Below, piece after piece: positions 10,737 to 20,095 of a stretch of 28,531 nucleotides of DNA. How positions within the stretch are numbered: the stretch's first letter is position 1; every line of letters begins with the position of its first letter. The notes beneath the pieces are model-generated. The model saw only the letters and a list, made by a program, of their open reading frames with translations. It was not told the origin of the DNA and did not search any database. A program made the translations under genes and the position numbers. The stretch lies in assembly GCA_015680685.1 (NCBI GenBank), contig MNCI01006925.1:30691-59221 (forward strand), written 5' to 3'. This DNA comes from Gnetum montanum (Eukaryota > Streptophyta > Gnetopsida > Gnetales > Gnetaceae).

Positions 10737-10904
10737 CTCTAGAGAGAAGAAACCACAAGAACTCTACTATGCTATGACAAAACCTATGTTCAAACTATAT
10801 GCCCAAGTGTTATATTTATAGGCCAACACACATCCCATGATATTGGATATCTGACATTACTTCTTGGGCCCCAATATCGAAGCCAAACAAAACATAGTTC
10901 ATTA

Positions 10905-11364
10905 GTAGAAATTGAAGCTATTTTCTAGAACACTTATGAAGGAAGTGAAAAGCTGGTGTAGGTCACTAGAACTTAAATCCATTAGATGTTGAAGTACCAA
11001 GCTTGAAATTTTTAATGTCAAATATCATACATATTCACGAGTGTTGAAGCTAAGAAAGTAAATCTAGAACTGGAAACAAGGAATTCATGAGATCCTTGAT
11101 GTAGCAATGGACAAATATTATTCACTATTATACAGATGACTAGGCCATGGATTTTCATCAAAGGAATAACTAAGGCACATCATAAATGGGCTGAGAAGCA
11201 AAACAAGAGAGACCTTTAGGGTTTATGCCCAAGGAAGACTTAGAATTAACCACTCATCAAATTCAAAGACTCATTAATTAAGTGGCAAAAGAAGAAAGAG
11301 TACTGAAAAAAAGAGAATCAGCTGAAGAATATAATAGAGATCCATCAATCCAAAAAAGAAATGC
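10905..11364 (+). pseudogene. Copy D gag core fragment
   Basis: This corresponds to copy C 13117-13560: the region equivalent to KEVESWYRSLELE, the RYYALL-like segment, an arginine-rich loop, a YAQGRL-type block and KEERVLKKRESAEEYNRDPS (from 11282). It belongs to the Retrotrans_gag capsid family. Stops and indels break the first two thirds. The open frame at 11282-11494 runs from D gag into copy C's LTR and is therefore chimeric beyond 11369. Confidence 0.75.
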
Positions 11365-11369
11365 ACGAG
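11365..11369 (+). repeat. Left target-site duplication of copy C (ACGAG)
   Basis: ACGAG directly precedes the LTR start TGATGGG and is repeated exactly after the 3' LTR end at 17540-17544. Confidence 0.9.
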
Positions 11370-12159
11370 TGATGGGATGCGATATCGCATGGGCTGCGAT
11401 ATCACGTCTTCCCCTGCGATATCTCGTACGCTATATCGCAGTGCATCGCCAAATCTATAAATCAGAGGCGGCTCTCCCTTGTTTCGGCATCTAGGCCTAG
11501 ACCGTAGCGAAACTCTGGTAATTTTTCCTCTCCAGAGATAGAATAATTTCCATGTGCCCGTAGTAGGAGCTCCAAAGTGAATGGATCTTTACTCGAGAAA
11601 ATATTGTACCTGAACACAAGTTTGTGTACGAAAATAAAGATGAACTTCTTGGATAAACATTGTAGTGCATGGACTAAGCTAGATAGGACTTTACTTATTA
11701 TTATTTATTGTTCATCATTTAAATGCTTTATTAGTTAATTAAATCTCTCTCAACCCTTCTCCCATAGTTAAGTCCATTCAGTACAACTGCTTCGAGCACA
11801 TGCGTTACACTTGGTGATCCCAGTAACGAATAGCGTTTGGTAACCAAGGTTGCATTGGTTCAAGGTATGAACGGTAAGTGGGAACGGATGCTGATGCTAG
11901 GTTAATTAAGGCTTAGTTAGTTAGTTAAAGTTAGTTAATTAGTCTCTTCACCCTTCAGCTCATTAGCATAGGAGATAAAACAGAAAAGACATAAAAATCA
12001 TATACCTCAGACTTACTTGACCATACAACCGTGACAAATACAAGTAAGTCTGGGAAGACAACGAATGATTAACCTTAAGTGTTCCATGAGGTGTGTAGGA
12101 TCGTGCGTGTAACGCTCGTATTTGTATGGTTGAGTGTAGGGGTACCTCGCCACTCATCA
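11370..12159 (+). repeat. Copy C 5' LTR
   Basis: It is 790 bp, starts TGATGGGATGC and ends CCACTCATCA. It contains a TATA box (11456-11462), AATAAA (11633-11638) and a T/A-rich U5 with the block GGTTGAGTGTAGGGGTACC at the end. U3 before the TATA box is only about 86 bp. It is followed after one T by the primer binding site, which fixes it as the 5' LTR. Confidence 0.93.
11377..11462 (+). promoter_or_regulatory. Copy C LTR promoter: GATATC palindrome array and TATA box
   Basis: Four TGCGATAT-type sites occur within 65 bp. A perfect 14-bp palindrome ATGCGATATCGCAT lies at 11377-11390, followed by CTGCGATATCAC, and then CTGCGATAT/ATATCGCAG as a 9-bp inverted pair (11414-11441). The TATA box TATAAAT follows at 11456. 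Copies A and B show related GATATC dyads in the same position, suggesting a binding site retained by the family. Confidence 0.65.
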
Positions 12160-12160
12160 T

Positions 12161-12177
12161 TGGCGCCATTGCCGGGG
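12161..12177 (+). other. Primer binding site, tRNA-Asp type
   Basis: TGGCGCCATTGCCGGGG lies one base after the 5' LTR. From knowledge of plant tRNA-Asp(GUC), whose 3' end is CCCCGGCAACGGCGCCA, it pairs at 16 of 17 positions. tRNA-Asp priming is typical of Athila-type elements. Confidence 0.9.
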
Positions 12178-12305
12178 ACTAAGTTGTTTGTGCGCTAAGT
12201 AGAACATAGGAAATCATCCACATCGTTGGGAAGCTTAAATGAACCCTTAGGGTTAATCAGAAGAAAATTTGAATAATGGTTAATCAGCACACCGAATAAG
12301 ACATA

Positions 12306-14360
12306 ATGTCTTCTTCTTCGAACAAGAGCACTTNGGAAGATTATCACATAAGGAATTACCATCCCACAGTAGCGCAACGTCTAAGGGACTCGTGGCAAGA
12401 GAGCCACCATACATTGTTGAAGGACAAAGGGGTCCTGCACGTCCTAAGCGAAATTGGAGATGGTGAACCAGTTATAACAGGTTCTCTATCGAATGATGTT
12501 CCCCCTCCTAACAATGGTGAGGAGGTGGGGTATCAGAACTTATGCTCGACGATTCATAACCTTGGTTCTAATCCCCATGAACACCAAGTATTCATTAAGG
12601 GAACAAAAACACATGACAAGGATGTGCATTCAAATCATCATCACGGTCGGGGCCATAGCCACTAAAGAGAAGGTAAGAAACATCGTCATGGTGATGGTTC
12701 CCCTTCTTCTTCCCCTTCATCACATCATTCACCCTCTCCTTCCACATTAGGATGCAATCACAAGTAGCACCATGGTGAGGATAAGGGTAAGCAAAATGAG
12801 AGACCTTGACGAGAGAGTTGAGAGCGAGGACGAGGGCACTCTAGAGAGTCAAGGCATGAAAGAAGGGAAAGTAGGGAACCACGTAGGCATCATAGATGTC
12901 ATGAGAGAGATGATAATGACGAGCCCCTACTTGCCACCTGAAGTATGTTAGATATTACGGAGGCAGTGAGAATACCTACAAGGCACCAAAAAGACAGTTG
13001 GATCAAGAGACTAGATATGAACAATATTCCACAGTTTGAGGGGGGATACAATGCTGATCCGCAAAATCACTTACAGGCATTCCACGATGCCTGCGCCTTG
13101 CAAAATATTGAAAACGAGTGGCAGAAGTTAAAGTTATTTCCTAGGATACTCGTAAAGGAAGTGGAAAGCTGGTATCGGTCCTTAGAGCTGGAAACCATTA
13201 GGAGGTGGAGTACAATGCTATAATTATTTAACAATAAATACCAAACGTACTCCAGAGTGTCCAACTTGCATAAGCAGATCCAAGGATGGAAGTAGGGTAA
13301 TCACAAACCCTTGGATGCTGCCATGGGCCGATATTATGCATTGCTACATCATTGCCCAGGCCATGGTTACACACAACAGGATCACCTCCACCATCTCATA
13401 GATGGGCTAAGGAGAACCCTTGGGACATATGCCCAAGGGAGATTATCTAAACTTAGATCCCATGAAATTCATCGATTGTTGGAGCAAGTAGCTAAAGAAG
13501 AAGGGGAGCTACGGAAAAGAGAAAGTGCATAAGAGTACAACCGCGATCCTTCCCTCTGAAAGAAGGGAGTAAGTTTCTGTGAGGAAGAGGATGAGTCACC
13601 ACTCGAACAGTTGGTGAATAGAAAAACCTTGCCGCTTCAGAAATTAACAACGGAAGTATCGGCTAAGGTAGATCAAATGTGGGACTCCATAGATAGTAGG
13701 TTTGAAACTGTTTTAAAGTCATAGAGGAGTCTAAGGAACGAAGTAGTGACCATGATAAGAAAAAGCGGAGAGATTTAGGCCATGCATGTGACAAGGGTAA
13801 GGGAAAAATGACTATCGCTGATGAGGTTGTGGATTCGGATACAGATAATGACGGTGGATGTAAGATCTGCCAATATGACCATCCTAAGGGATGTTGCCCA
13901 ATAATCTAACATCTGCAAGAGTCCAGGGTGTATGCACTCAACCCAAGACTTAGCAAACGACAAGCACCCCAAAGGTTACCTTATCCCCAAGGTAACCCGA
14001 GGTAGTTCCACTAGCCGTTAACATATTATCCAAGTGGAACTCCACCACAACCTATCGGGCAACACCAGTAGTGGCAACACCCACAGTCATGGGGGATGCC
14101 ACCGCCTAGGCAACAATACCCTTACTAGCAACCAAACCCGTATGGCTACTACGTGCAGCAACCGGTTTCTCCAAGTGACTCTATGGGTCACGTAACTTCA
14201 CACCGTCACTACCAAGTTCAGGAGCATTTTAGGTCTCCTTCTCCTCCGGGAGACACACCACATACATACCATCCTCTAAATCCATCCGCATCTCTTACGT
14301 CGGGAGTTCCACTACCTCCCGCTCCAACAATGCAAGGGGAACTCCCCACTCAACCATAGC
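12306..14360 (+). pseudogene. Copy C gag, broken
   Basis: The ATG at 12306 begins MSSSSNKS, 129 bp after the primer site, with one N at 12334. A His/Ser-rich stretch (HHHGRGHSH, then SPSSSPSSHHSPSPS) and an Arg/Glu-rich linker follow, then the Retrotrans_gag core: IPQFEGGYNADPQNHLQAFHDA, KEVESWYRSLELETIRRW, GRYYALLHHCPGHGY. All of this lies in one frame between 12306 and about 13560, with several stops. A further shift precedes the knuckle CKICQYDHPKGCC (about 13858-13896), of CX2CX3HX4C form as in Athila gag. The Pro-rich linker then runs to MQGELPTQP at 14331-14359. The product would be the structural capsid/nucleocapsid protein. Confidence 0.85.
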
Positions 14361-14501
14361 AACATAATGCTACGAGAGCTATAAACCTTCAACCCGTTGC
14401 TGGTTCTGACAATCGCAAGAATAGAAGACCTTTCTTTAGAACCAAAAGCCCAAACAAGCTCTCACAATCACAAGCTCTCACAACCATAAGCGGTTGAGTC
14501 T

Positions 14502-15317
14502 GTGTACGCTCCTCCAACAAATAAGGCTTCGGAGCTCCCTTCAAAACAACAACAGAGCTTAATGCACATGGTTATGTTAACACATATTGTTACTAATTGG
14601 ATCAAGGTAGGCCACCTTCCCAGGAAACTCTCTGACCCTGGAAGTCCCTTAATCTACCTCCAAGTCGCCGGGAATGAACCTCATAAGGCTCTTCTTGACT
14701 GAGGTTCTGGAGTCAACTTAATCTCATGAGAAATGTATTAAGCCTGGAACCTGCCTCCACTCAAGAAGAGCAATATTCAACTAGAGCTGGTTGACCAATC
14801 CATCACCATTCCCTTGGGATTGGTGGAGGACATCATTACCACTGTGTGTGGTTGGTCATACCCAGTTGATTTCCTAGTGATAGAAGTCAACAGCAACAAA
14901 GGGGACTTCCCAATTATAATGGGAAGGGCATGGCTAAGTACAATAGATTCATGCCTAGGAATCCGTGATATTTCCTTGGAAATATCTAAGGTAAACATTT
15001 ATGGAAAGATTGAGAAGAAGAAAGTTCCATGCATCACATACAGTGACTCAGAGGGTGATGACATGGAGGAATGCTTAGCATCTCCTGCATGTAACCAGTG
15101 TGCACCAGAGGATAACATACAAAGGTGCCTGTATGTAGCAACCATACAACAAGAGAATACCCAGTGGTTGACAGCTGATCAAGAAAGCAGCCCACCAACA
15201 TGCATGGAACAAACTGGGGGAACAACTCACACCCATAATAAAGGCATAGATACATTGGAGTATGAGCGTTGCAAACTTTCAACCCTTAACTTAAGAACAC
15301 CAATTGGGAGGAGTTGA
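14502..15317 (+). pseudogene. Copy C aspartic protease region, broken
   Basis: PLIYLQVAGNEPHKALLD leads into the active site, where D is kept (14697-14699) but the next codon is TGA, so the frame stops inside D-S-G. After this come GVNLIS, LPPLKKSNIQLEL, the long open segment from 14814 (GLVEDIITTVCGWSYPVDFLVIEV, FPIIMGRAWLSTID) and an acidic tail. The 3' end runs into the deletion junction near 15340. The fold family is the retroviral-type aspartic protease. Other stops lie near 14731 and 14740. Confidence 0.82.
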
Positions 15318-15340
15318 GCACTTCTAAGAAATTTAAACAG

Positions 15341-16410
15341 GTGCTCGTTATTTTGGATCTCTCCCTTTCTATTCAGTCATGGGGGAGATGGCCACCTATG
15401 CTGATCATGCGGGGCCCTCAATTCTTTTTAGTTTTTGTTTTACACGTTCTTGTTTTACATGTTTTTGTTTTACACATTTTTTTTTACAAATTTTTTTAAA
15501 TTTTCTTGTTTTTGTTTTACAACATCGTTCATAATTTTCCATTTCTTGTGTGTGTTATCCATCTTGTAAGTTTGTCACCCAATAAGTGTTCTTAATGATG
15601 GTGTGAACTATTTTTCTATTGGTTGTTAATGTTTGGTTTTTACCTTTAAGTCATGATGTTGATACTAAGGTATGGTTCTTTTGATATGACAGGCAATGAG
15701 TCCACTTCATCCATACATCCACAAATTTCTATGGTCTCTCTCAGCTTGGAAATGTACAGTCCCTTTCTAAATAAGAACTATCAAGGAATCGGTGATTGGG
15801 CATTTCTCAAACTAAGGAAGGACTCAAGGATTAAAAAGGGTGTGACTTCAAGGGAACTTGATGCATTTGTGTTGGCCATTCTCTTGGGTGCTTGGATGTT
15901 TTCTTCTTGAATTTACCTTCCCATTTCGACATTGCTCCATTATTGGGAAGCTCAGCAAATAAAAATAACAAAGTCTTTGCATGGTGTGGTTCTCATGTAT
16001 AAACAAAAAAAAAATAGTGAGAATTCAAAGCACACCCCTTAGAAGAAATAATCATTTAGGCTACAAGCACTGGTTATGGAACTAAAATAAAAATGTTCCC
16101 TCTAACTAAGGCCCTTCTTGCTTCCCATTCTCTCCTCCTTCGTTTCGTTGGAATGGTGGTGGCTCTTTGGGAAGGCATTTTTGTTGCTTCAAGGGGATGG
16201 ATTGGCCAAATGCATTAATGCGAAGTCACTGGATGTGGTTTGTTTGAGGCCGAACTTGGAATGGGATCTACTAAGTCACATTAATCATTAACTACACAAG
16301 GGGTTGTACACCACCTTGTTCTTGGGATTCCATTCCATTCTCTTCTCTCCATCCTTCTTTCCATTGTTCACCTCATTGCTAGTTGTATCATTAGTGTATA
16401 TTTTGGTTGA
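15341..16410 (+). other. Copy C 3' noncoding region
   Basis: Colinear with copy A 4330-5367, starting just after the pol deletion with TCGTTATTTTGGATCTC. It contains an 85-codon sense frame at 15653-15910 (C-terminal 35 codons shared with copy A) and the hairpin at 15983-16036. The start of the shared antisense frame is cut by the gap. No env or other known domain is recognised. Confidence 0.7.
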
Positions 16411-17180
16411 NNNNNNNNNNNNNNNNNNNNNNNNNNNNNNNNNNNNNNNNNNNNNNNNNNNNNNNNNNNNNNNNNNNNNNNNNNNNNNNNNNNNNNNNNN
16501 NNNNNNNNNNNNNNNNNNNNNNNNNNNNNNNNNNNNNNNNNNNNNNNNNNNNNNNNNNNNNNNNNNNNNNNNNNNNNNNNNNNNNNNNNNNNNNNNNNNN
16601 NNNNNNNNNNNNNNNNNNNNNNNNNNNNNNNNNNNNNNNNNNNNNNNNNNNNNNNNNNNNNNNNNNNNNNNNNNNNNNNNNNNNNNNNNNNNNNNNNNNN
16701 NNNNNNNNNNNNNNNNNNNNNNNNNNNNNNNNNNNNNNNNNNNNNNNNNNNNNNNNNNNNNNNNNNNNNNNNNNNNNNNNNNNNNNNNNNNNNNNNNNNN
16801 NNNNNNNNNNNNNNNNNNNNNNNNNNNNNNNNNNNNNNNNNNNNNNNNNNNNNNNNNNNNNNNNNNNNNNNNNNNNNNNNNNNNNNNNNNNNNNNNNNNN
16901 NNNNNNNNNNNNNNNNNNNNNNNNNNNNNNNNNNNNNNNNNNNNNNNNNNNNNNNNNNNNNNNNNNNNNNNNNNNNNNNNNNNNNNNNNNNNNNNNNNNN
17001 NNNNNNNNNNNNNNNNNNNNNNNNNNNNNNNNNNNNNNNNNNNNNNNNNNNNNNNNNNNNNNNNNNNNNNNNNNNNNNNNNNNNNNNNNNNNNNNNNNNN
17101 NNNNNNNNNNNNNNNNNNNNNNNNNNNNNNNNNNNNNNNNNNNNNNNNNNNNNNNNNNNNNNNNNNNNNNNNNNNNNNNN
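16411..17180. other. Assembly gap (770 N)
   Basis: Unsequenced. By comparison with copy A, the gap should hold the last roughly 720 bp of the 3' noncoding region and about 80 bp of the 3' LTR. The N run is therefore close to its expected true size. Any open frame spanning it is meaningless. Confidence 0.98.
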
Positions 17181-17539
17181 TGGCATCTAGGCCTAGACCG
17201 TAGCGAAACTCTGGCAGTTTTTCCTCTCCAGAGATAGAATAATTTCCATGTGCCCGTAGTAGGAGCTCCAAAGTGAACGGATCTTTACTTGAGCAAATAT
17301 TGTACCTGAACACAAGTTTGTGTACGAAAATAAAGATGAACTTCTTGGATAAACCTTGTGGTGCATGGACTAAGCTAGATAGGACTTTACTTATTGTTAT
17401 TTATTGTTCATCATTTAAATGCTTTATTAGTTAATTAAATCTCTCTCAACCCTTCTCCCATAGTTAAGTGCATTTAGTATNCGCGCATGTAACGCTCGTA
17501 TTCGTATGGTTGAGTGTAGGGGTACCTCACCACTCATCA
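17181..17539 (+). repeat. Copy C 3' LTR, incomplete in the assembly
   Basis: The sequence matches the 5' LTR from its position 11477 on. At 17481 a single N replaces 317 bp that are present in the 5' LTR (11785-12101), after which the match resumes to the CCACTCATCA end. The beginning is in the N gap. About 11 differences in 300 bp separate the two LTRs. Confidence 0.9.
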
Positions 17540-17544
17540 ACGAG
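17540..17544 (+). repeat. Right target-site duplication of copy C (ACGAG)
   Basis: An exact repeat of the pentamer preceding the 5' LTR. Confidence 0.9.
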
Positions 17545-18560
17545 TGTGTGATACCTAAGAAGAAGAAACCTTGGATCAAGTCATTAGGATAGAGATGCTA
17601 CTAATTCAAAAATCTGTTGTTGATGTAGCAGCACATGTAGAGAAAATGTGGAATTTAGTATATGAACAATGTACAAAAGCACTAAAGATTGCAGAGGAGA
17701 AAGCAAAATAAGTGCTCAATAGAGGCAAAAATAAAAAGAAGAAGAAGAAATTTGAACAAAATGACAAAGTTGCATTAGTTGCTAGGTACTTAGATACTAT
17801 CTCCACAAATGATGAAGGTTGCACCATGTGCTAGTATGAACATACTAAGGGATGTTATCCAGTCATGGTACATTTACAAGAATTTGGGGCATATGCATTT
17901 AACCCATTATTTGTTCAAAAGTAAATTCCCAAATAGTTACCTCATCCTCAATGTAACTACAAATGACAACGTCAACCCATGTACTATCTTAGTGGAGCCT
18001 TTGTGTGTTGTAAGAGCACTACCATTAGCAGTGGTAGCAACCGCAATCATGGACCATGCCACCACCATGCCAACAATATCCATATCGACAACTTTACCCT
18101 TATGGATACAATGTCCAACAATCAATCTCGCATGATTGTGCAACTATTCAAACCCCATAGTATTATTTAGTAGAATACCATCGATCGATGCTACTAAGGA
18201 TTGATTCCAACTTATACGTGCATCCTCCAACAGCTGGACCTTCTACTCAACACTTTAGTCCTATGCCACTAGTGCCACCTTCTATTATACAAGGGAACTT
18301 GCCATCACAACCTTAGCTAAAAAACACTACAAGGGCAGTTAATACACATGAGAGGAAGGTTACTTGTGAGTCTTAGGCCAAGAAATGATCATTCTTCAAA
18401 ATGAGTCCAAAGAAGACTCAGCTAATGGGGAACACTTCTAACTCCATCCCATCTACATCAAATCCTTTTCAATGTGATATGCTTCCAACATCATTAGATC
18501 CAAGCATCATAACTATCATGCTCACACAAATAGTAACCCATTGGATCAAGGTAAGGGTTG
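17545..18560 (+). pseudogene. Copy D gag C-terminal part and linker, broken
   Basis: The sequence reads in one frame from about 17593: a helical segment (QKSVVDVAAHVEKMW), a Lys-rich tract and the knuckle. The knuckle is C-T-M-C-stop-Y-E-H-T-K-G-C, with TAG (about 17832) at the same codon where copy B has TAA. It continues with a GAYAFNP block and a Pro/Gln-rich linker. Divergence from copies A and C is much greater than between A and C, which fits the older age expected from nesting. Confidence 0.75.
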
Positions 18561-18579
18561 TTTCACAAAAAAAATTGAT

Positions 18580-18955
18580 CTAGGAAGTCCCTTAATTTAT
18601 CTTCAAATAAGAGGACAAAAACCATGCAAAGGTCTATTAGATTATGGGTCTACAGTAAATCTAATATCTCAAGACATGTACTAGGCCTAGAACCTTCCAC
18701 CACTAAAGAAAAGTAACATTTGTTTAGAGCTTGCAGGCTAGTTAATCATACTTCCACTTGGACAAGTGGATGATGTAATTACCACCATCGGCTAGTCCTA
18801 TCTTGCTAATTTTCTAGTAATTCACGTGGAGAAAAATGAGGGAGAGTTTCCGATTATCATTGGAAGAGCTTAGCTTAGCACCATGGATGCTAAGCTTGGA
18901 ATTGGTGATTTATCCTTGGAAATTTCCAAGGAAGATGAAGTTGGAATTGTACATA
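18580..18955 (+). pseudogene. Copy D aspartic protease remnant
   Basis: LGSPLIYLQIRGQKPCK, then L-L-D-Y-G-S: the active-site serine is Tyr (18643-18645) while the Asp is kept. VNLISQDMY, LPPLKKSNICLELAG, FPIIIGRA and LSTMDAKLGIGDLSLEIS follow with interspersed TAG stops. Similarity to A and C ends near 18955, which marks the right edge of recognisable retroelement sequence. Confidence 0.75.
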
Positions 18956-19733
18956 GTTAAAAATTTATTAAACAACAATCATTGGTTAGGTGGTAGCTGA
19001 CATAGATGCGTACTTAAAAGATAATATCATAAACACTAGTGTAGCTTAGATAGCCTTAAAAAACAAATAATTCAGGCTAAATAAGAGAATGAGACACACT
19101 AAATGATCCAAAGAAGCTAAAACAAGGTTCATAACGTAGACCCGAGCACGTAATACAGCCATACAACTCATGCTTGTCACGAGACTAAAATAGCCTGTCG
19201 GCATCGTACACAAATACAGCCCATTCCCGATTTTGTTTTTGTTTTGTTATTGACGAGTCTTTCAAGCAGCGCTTTCACCTCACTCTGCTGTTGGATGCCA
19301 ACAATTGCAGAATTGAATTTTCCAACCTAGTCATGGACCTAGTTGTCAAAAGCAGAATAATAAAACAGAAAAAATGGACAATCAAGTGGAACTGGCACTT
19401 GCACGGCAGTTGCAGGTCATCAAATAGTCAAAGTAGCATGCATATGGTGTTACTGATGCGAATGATGACCATTATGTTGCTTTAAGTAGAATAAACCAGA
19501 GGATTTGGATCTGGATTTGTCTTTGCGAGCCTGGATTGTTGTCAAAATCTCCAATAAAGATGACACATCAACCGGTCAATGTCTAAATTTCAGACACGGC
19601 CGCCATTATTGACACCGAGAATTCCTCGCAACGGACGAAAGCGGGAGCCGAAGGCAAAATCCACGTTTGCTCCGACAATTCCAGTGAAAGCTCTTTCATC
19701 CGACAGCAAGGTTTGGGAGTAACGCCTTTCCTT
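18956..19733. other. Intergenic stretch without a confident gene
   Basis: No transposon similarity is visible here. On the minus strand, 19326-19177 is an open 49-codon frame with a TGA stop, preceded by an AG splice-acceptor-like dinucleotide. It contains GIQQQSEVKALLERLVN and could be a terminal exon of a gene on the other strand, but I cannot identify it. GC content rises after about 19580. Confidence 0.35.
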
Positions 19734-19930
19734 CGCAAAGTTTAGGTCTGCTGCGCGTATTTTTGCGGTGGAAACGACAGCAAGAGCTGAGATTTGAGAG
19801 TCTGCCTGTGCGAAGTTTAGTTAAGTTTTGTGCGTGTTGTTGCGGTGGAAATAGCAGCAGGATTCGAGAATCCGTTTTTGCAGAGTTTAGGTTTGTTGTT
19901 CGTATTTTTGTGGCGCAAACGATGATGATT
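19734..19930 (+). repeat. Imperfect tandem repeat, about 2.7 copies of a 70-77 bp unit
   Basis: Units at 19734-19810, 19811-19880 and 19881-19930 each begin with an AGTTTAG core and contain a TTGCGGTGGAAA- or TTGTGGCGCAAA-like block. They lie in the GC/CpG-richer region upstream of the receptor-kinase gene, so they may belong to its promoter. Confidence 0.7.
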
Positions 19931-19984
19931 AAGCTGAGCCGCAGAAGCAGGAAGAGGTTTTCTATGTAACGAGGAAACGCAAAG

Positions 19985-20095
19985 GCGAAGGGAGAGAAAG
20001 AGAGAGAGAGAGGAGGAAGAAAGGGGCTAGGCGAGGCCGGGCCGGGCCCAACGGAAAGGCTAAAGCGGAGAAAGAAAGAAAGAAAGACTCGGTCT
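19985..20095 (+). promoter_or_regulatory. GA-rich tracts in presumed proximal promoter
   Basis: Runs of GAGAGA (about 19991-20015) and GAAAGAAAGAAAGAAAGA (about 20070-20087) surround a GC-rich GGCCGGGCCGGGCCC block. GA/CT tracts near transcription starts are common in plant promoters. No clear TATA box was found, so the start site is not defined. Confidence 0.35.

Larger units (their letters stand above)
6868..10904 (-). mobile_element. Copy B: minus-strand Ty3/Gypsy element (5' LTR, primer site, gag), interrupted by copy A and solo LTR E
   Basis: Reading right to left there is an old LTR (10904-10737 and 9772-9097), a decayed primer binding site, an untranslated leader, a gag start at 8933 and gag down to 6868. 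There the sequence switches abruptly to the end of copy A's LTR. The rest of B (pol) would lie left of the window, beyond copy A. The right end, where the mutated LTR start is at 10904, abuts gag of copy D, suggesting that B was inserted into D. Confidence 0.8.
9097..10904 (-). repeat. Copy B 5' LTR, split by solo LTR E (parts 9097-9772 and 10737-10904)
   Basis: On the minus strand it starts TAATGAAC (mutated TGATGAA) at 10904 and has a TATA box (TATAAATA, 10820-10813). It is interrupted at 10737/9772 by E, continues with the polyadenylation signal AATAAA near 9670 and ends CCACTCATCA at 9097. Its net length is about 844 bp. The alignment of its middle part with E in the opposite orientation shows both are the same broad LTR family. 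Confidence 0.78.
11370..17539 (+). mobile_element. Copy C: pol-deleted Athila-like retrotransposon with both LTRs
   Basis: The element has a 5' LTR (11370-12159), a tRNA-Asp primer site, gag from 12306, protease, then a direct jump near 15340 to the 3' noncoding region equivalent to copy A 4330. RT, RNase H and integrase (about 2.9 kb in copy A) are missing. The 3' LTR ends at 17539, and a perfect ACGAG duplication flanks the element. Over the shared 300 bp the two LTRs differ at about 11 positions by eye. This makes C younger than its host copy D, which is much more eroded. A 770-bp assembly gap covers the 3' LTR start. Confidence 0.93.
10905..18955 (+). mobile_element. Copy D: old Ty3/Gypsy remnant (gag to protease), interrupted by copy C
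   Basis: Gag-like sequence at 10905-11364 resumes at 17545 after copy C, and the two halves meet at copy C's target duplication, so they are one element. The second part covers the gag C-terminus, the knuckle and the protease, ending in a block equivalent to copy A near 1130. No LTR for D is visible. Its 5' part is presumably left of copy B (outside the window) and its pol is missing on the right. Confidence 0.8.

Noticed and set aside
11282-11494. 70-codon ORF as a gene
   Set aside because: It runs from copy D gag into copy C's LTR across the insertion junction, so it is chimeric.
16288-17313. Long open frames across the N gap on both strands
   Set aside because: They consist mostly of unknown residues and exist only because N runs contain no stops.
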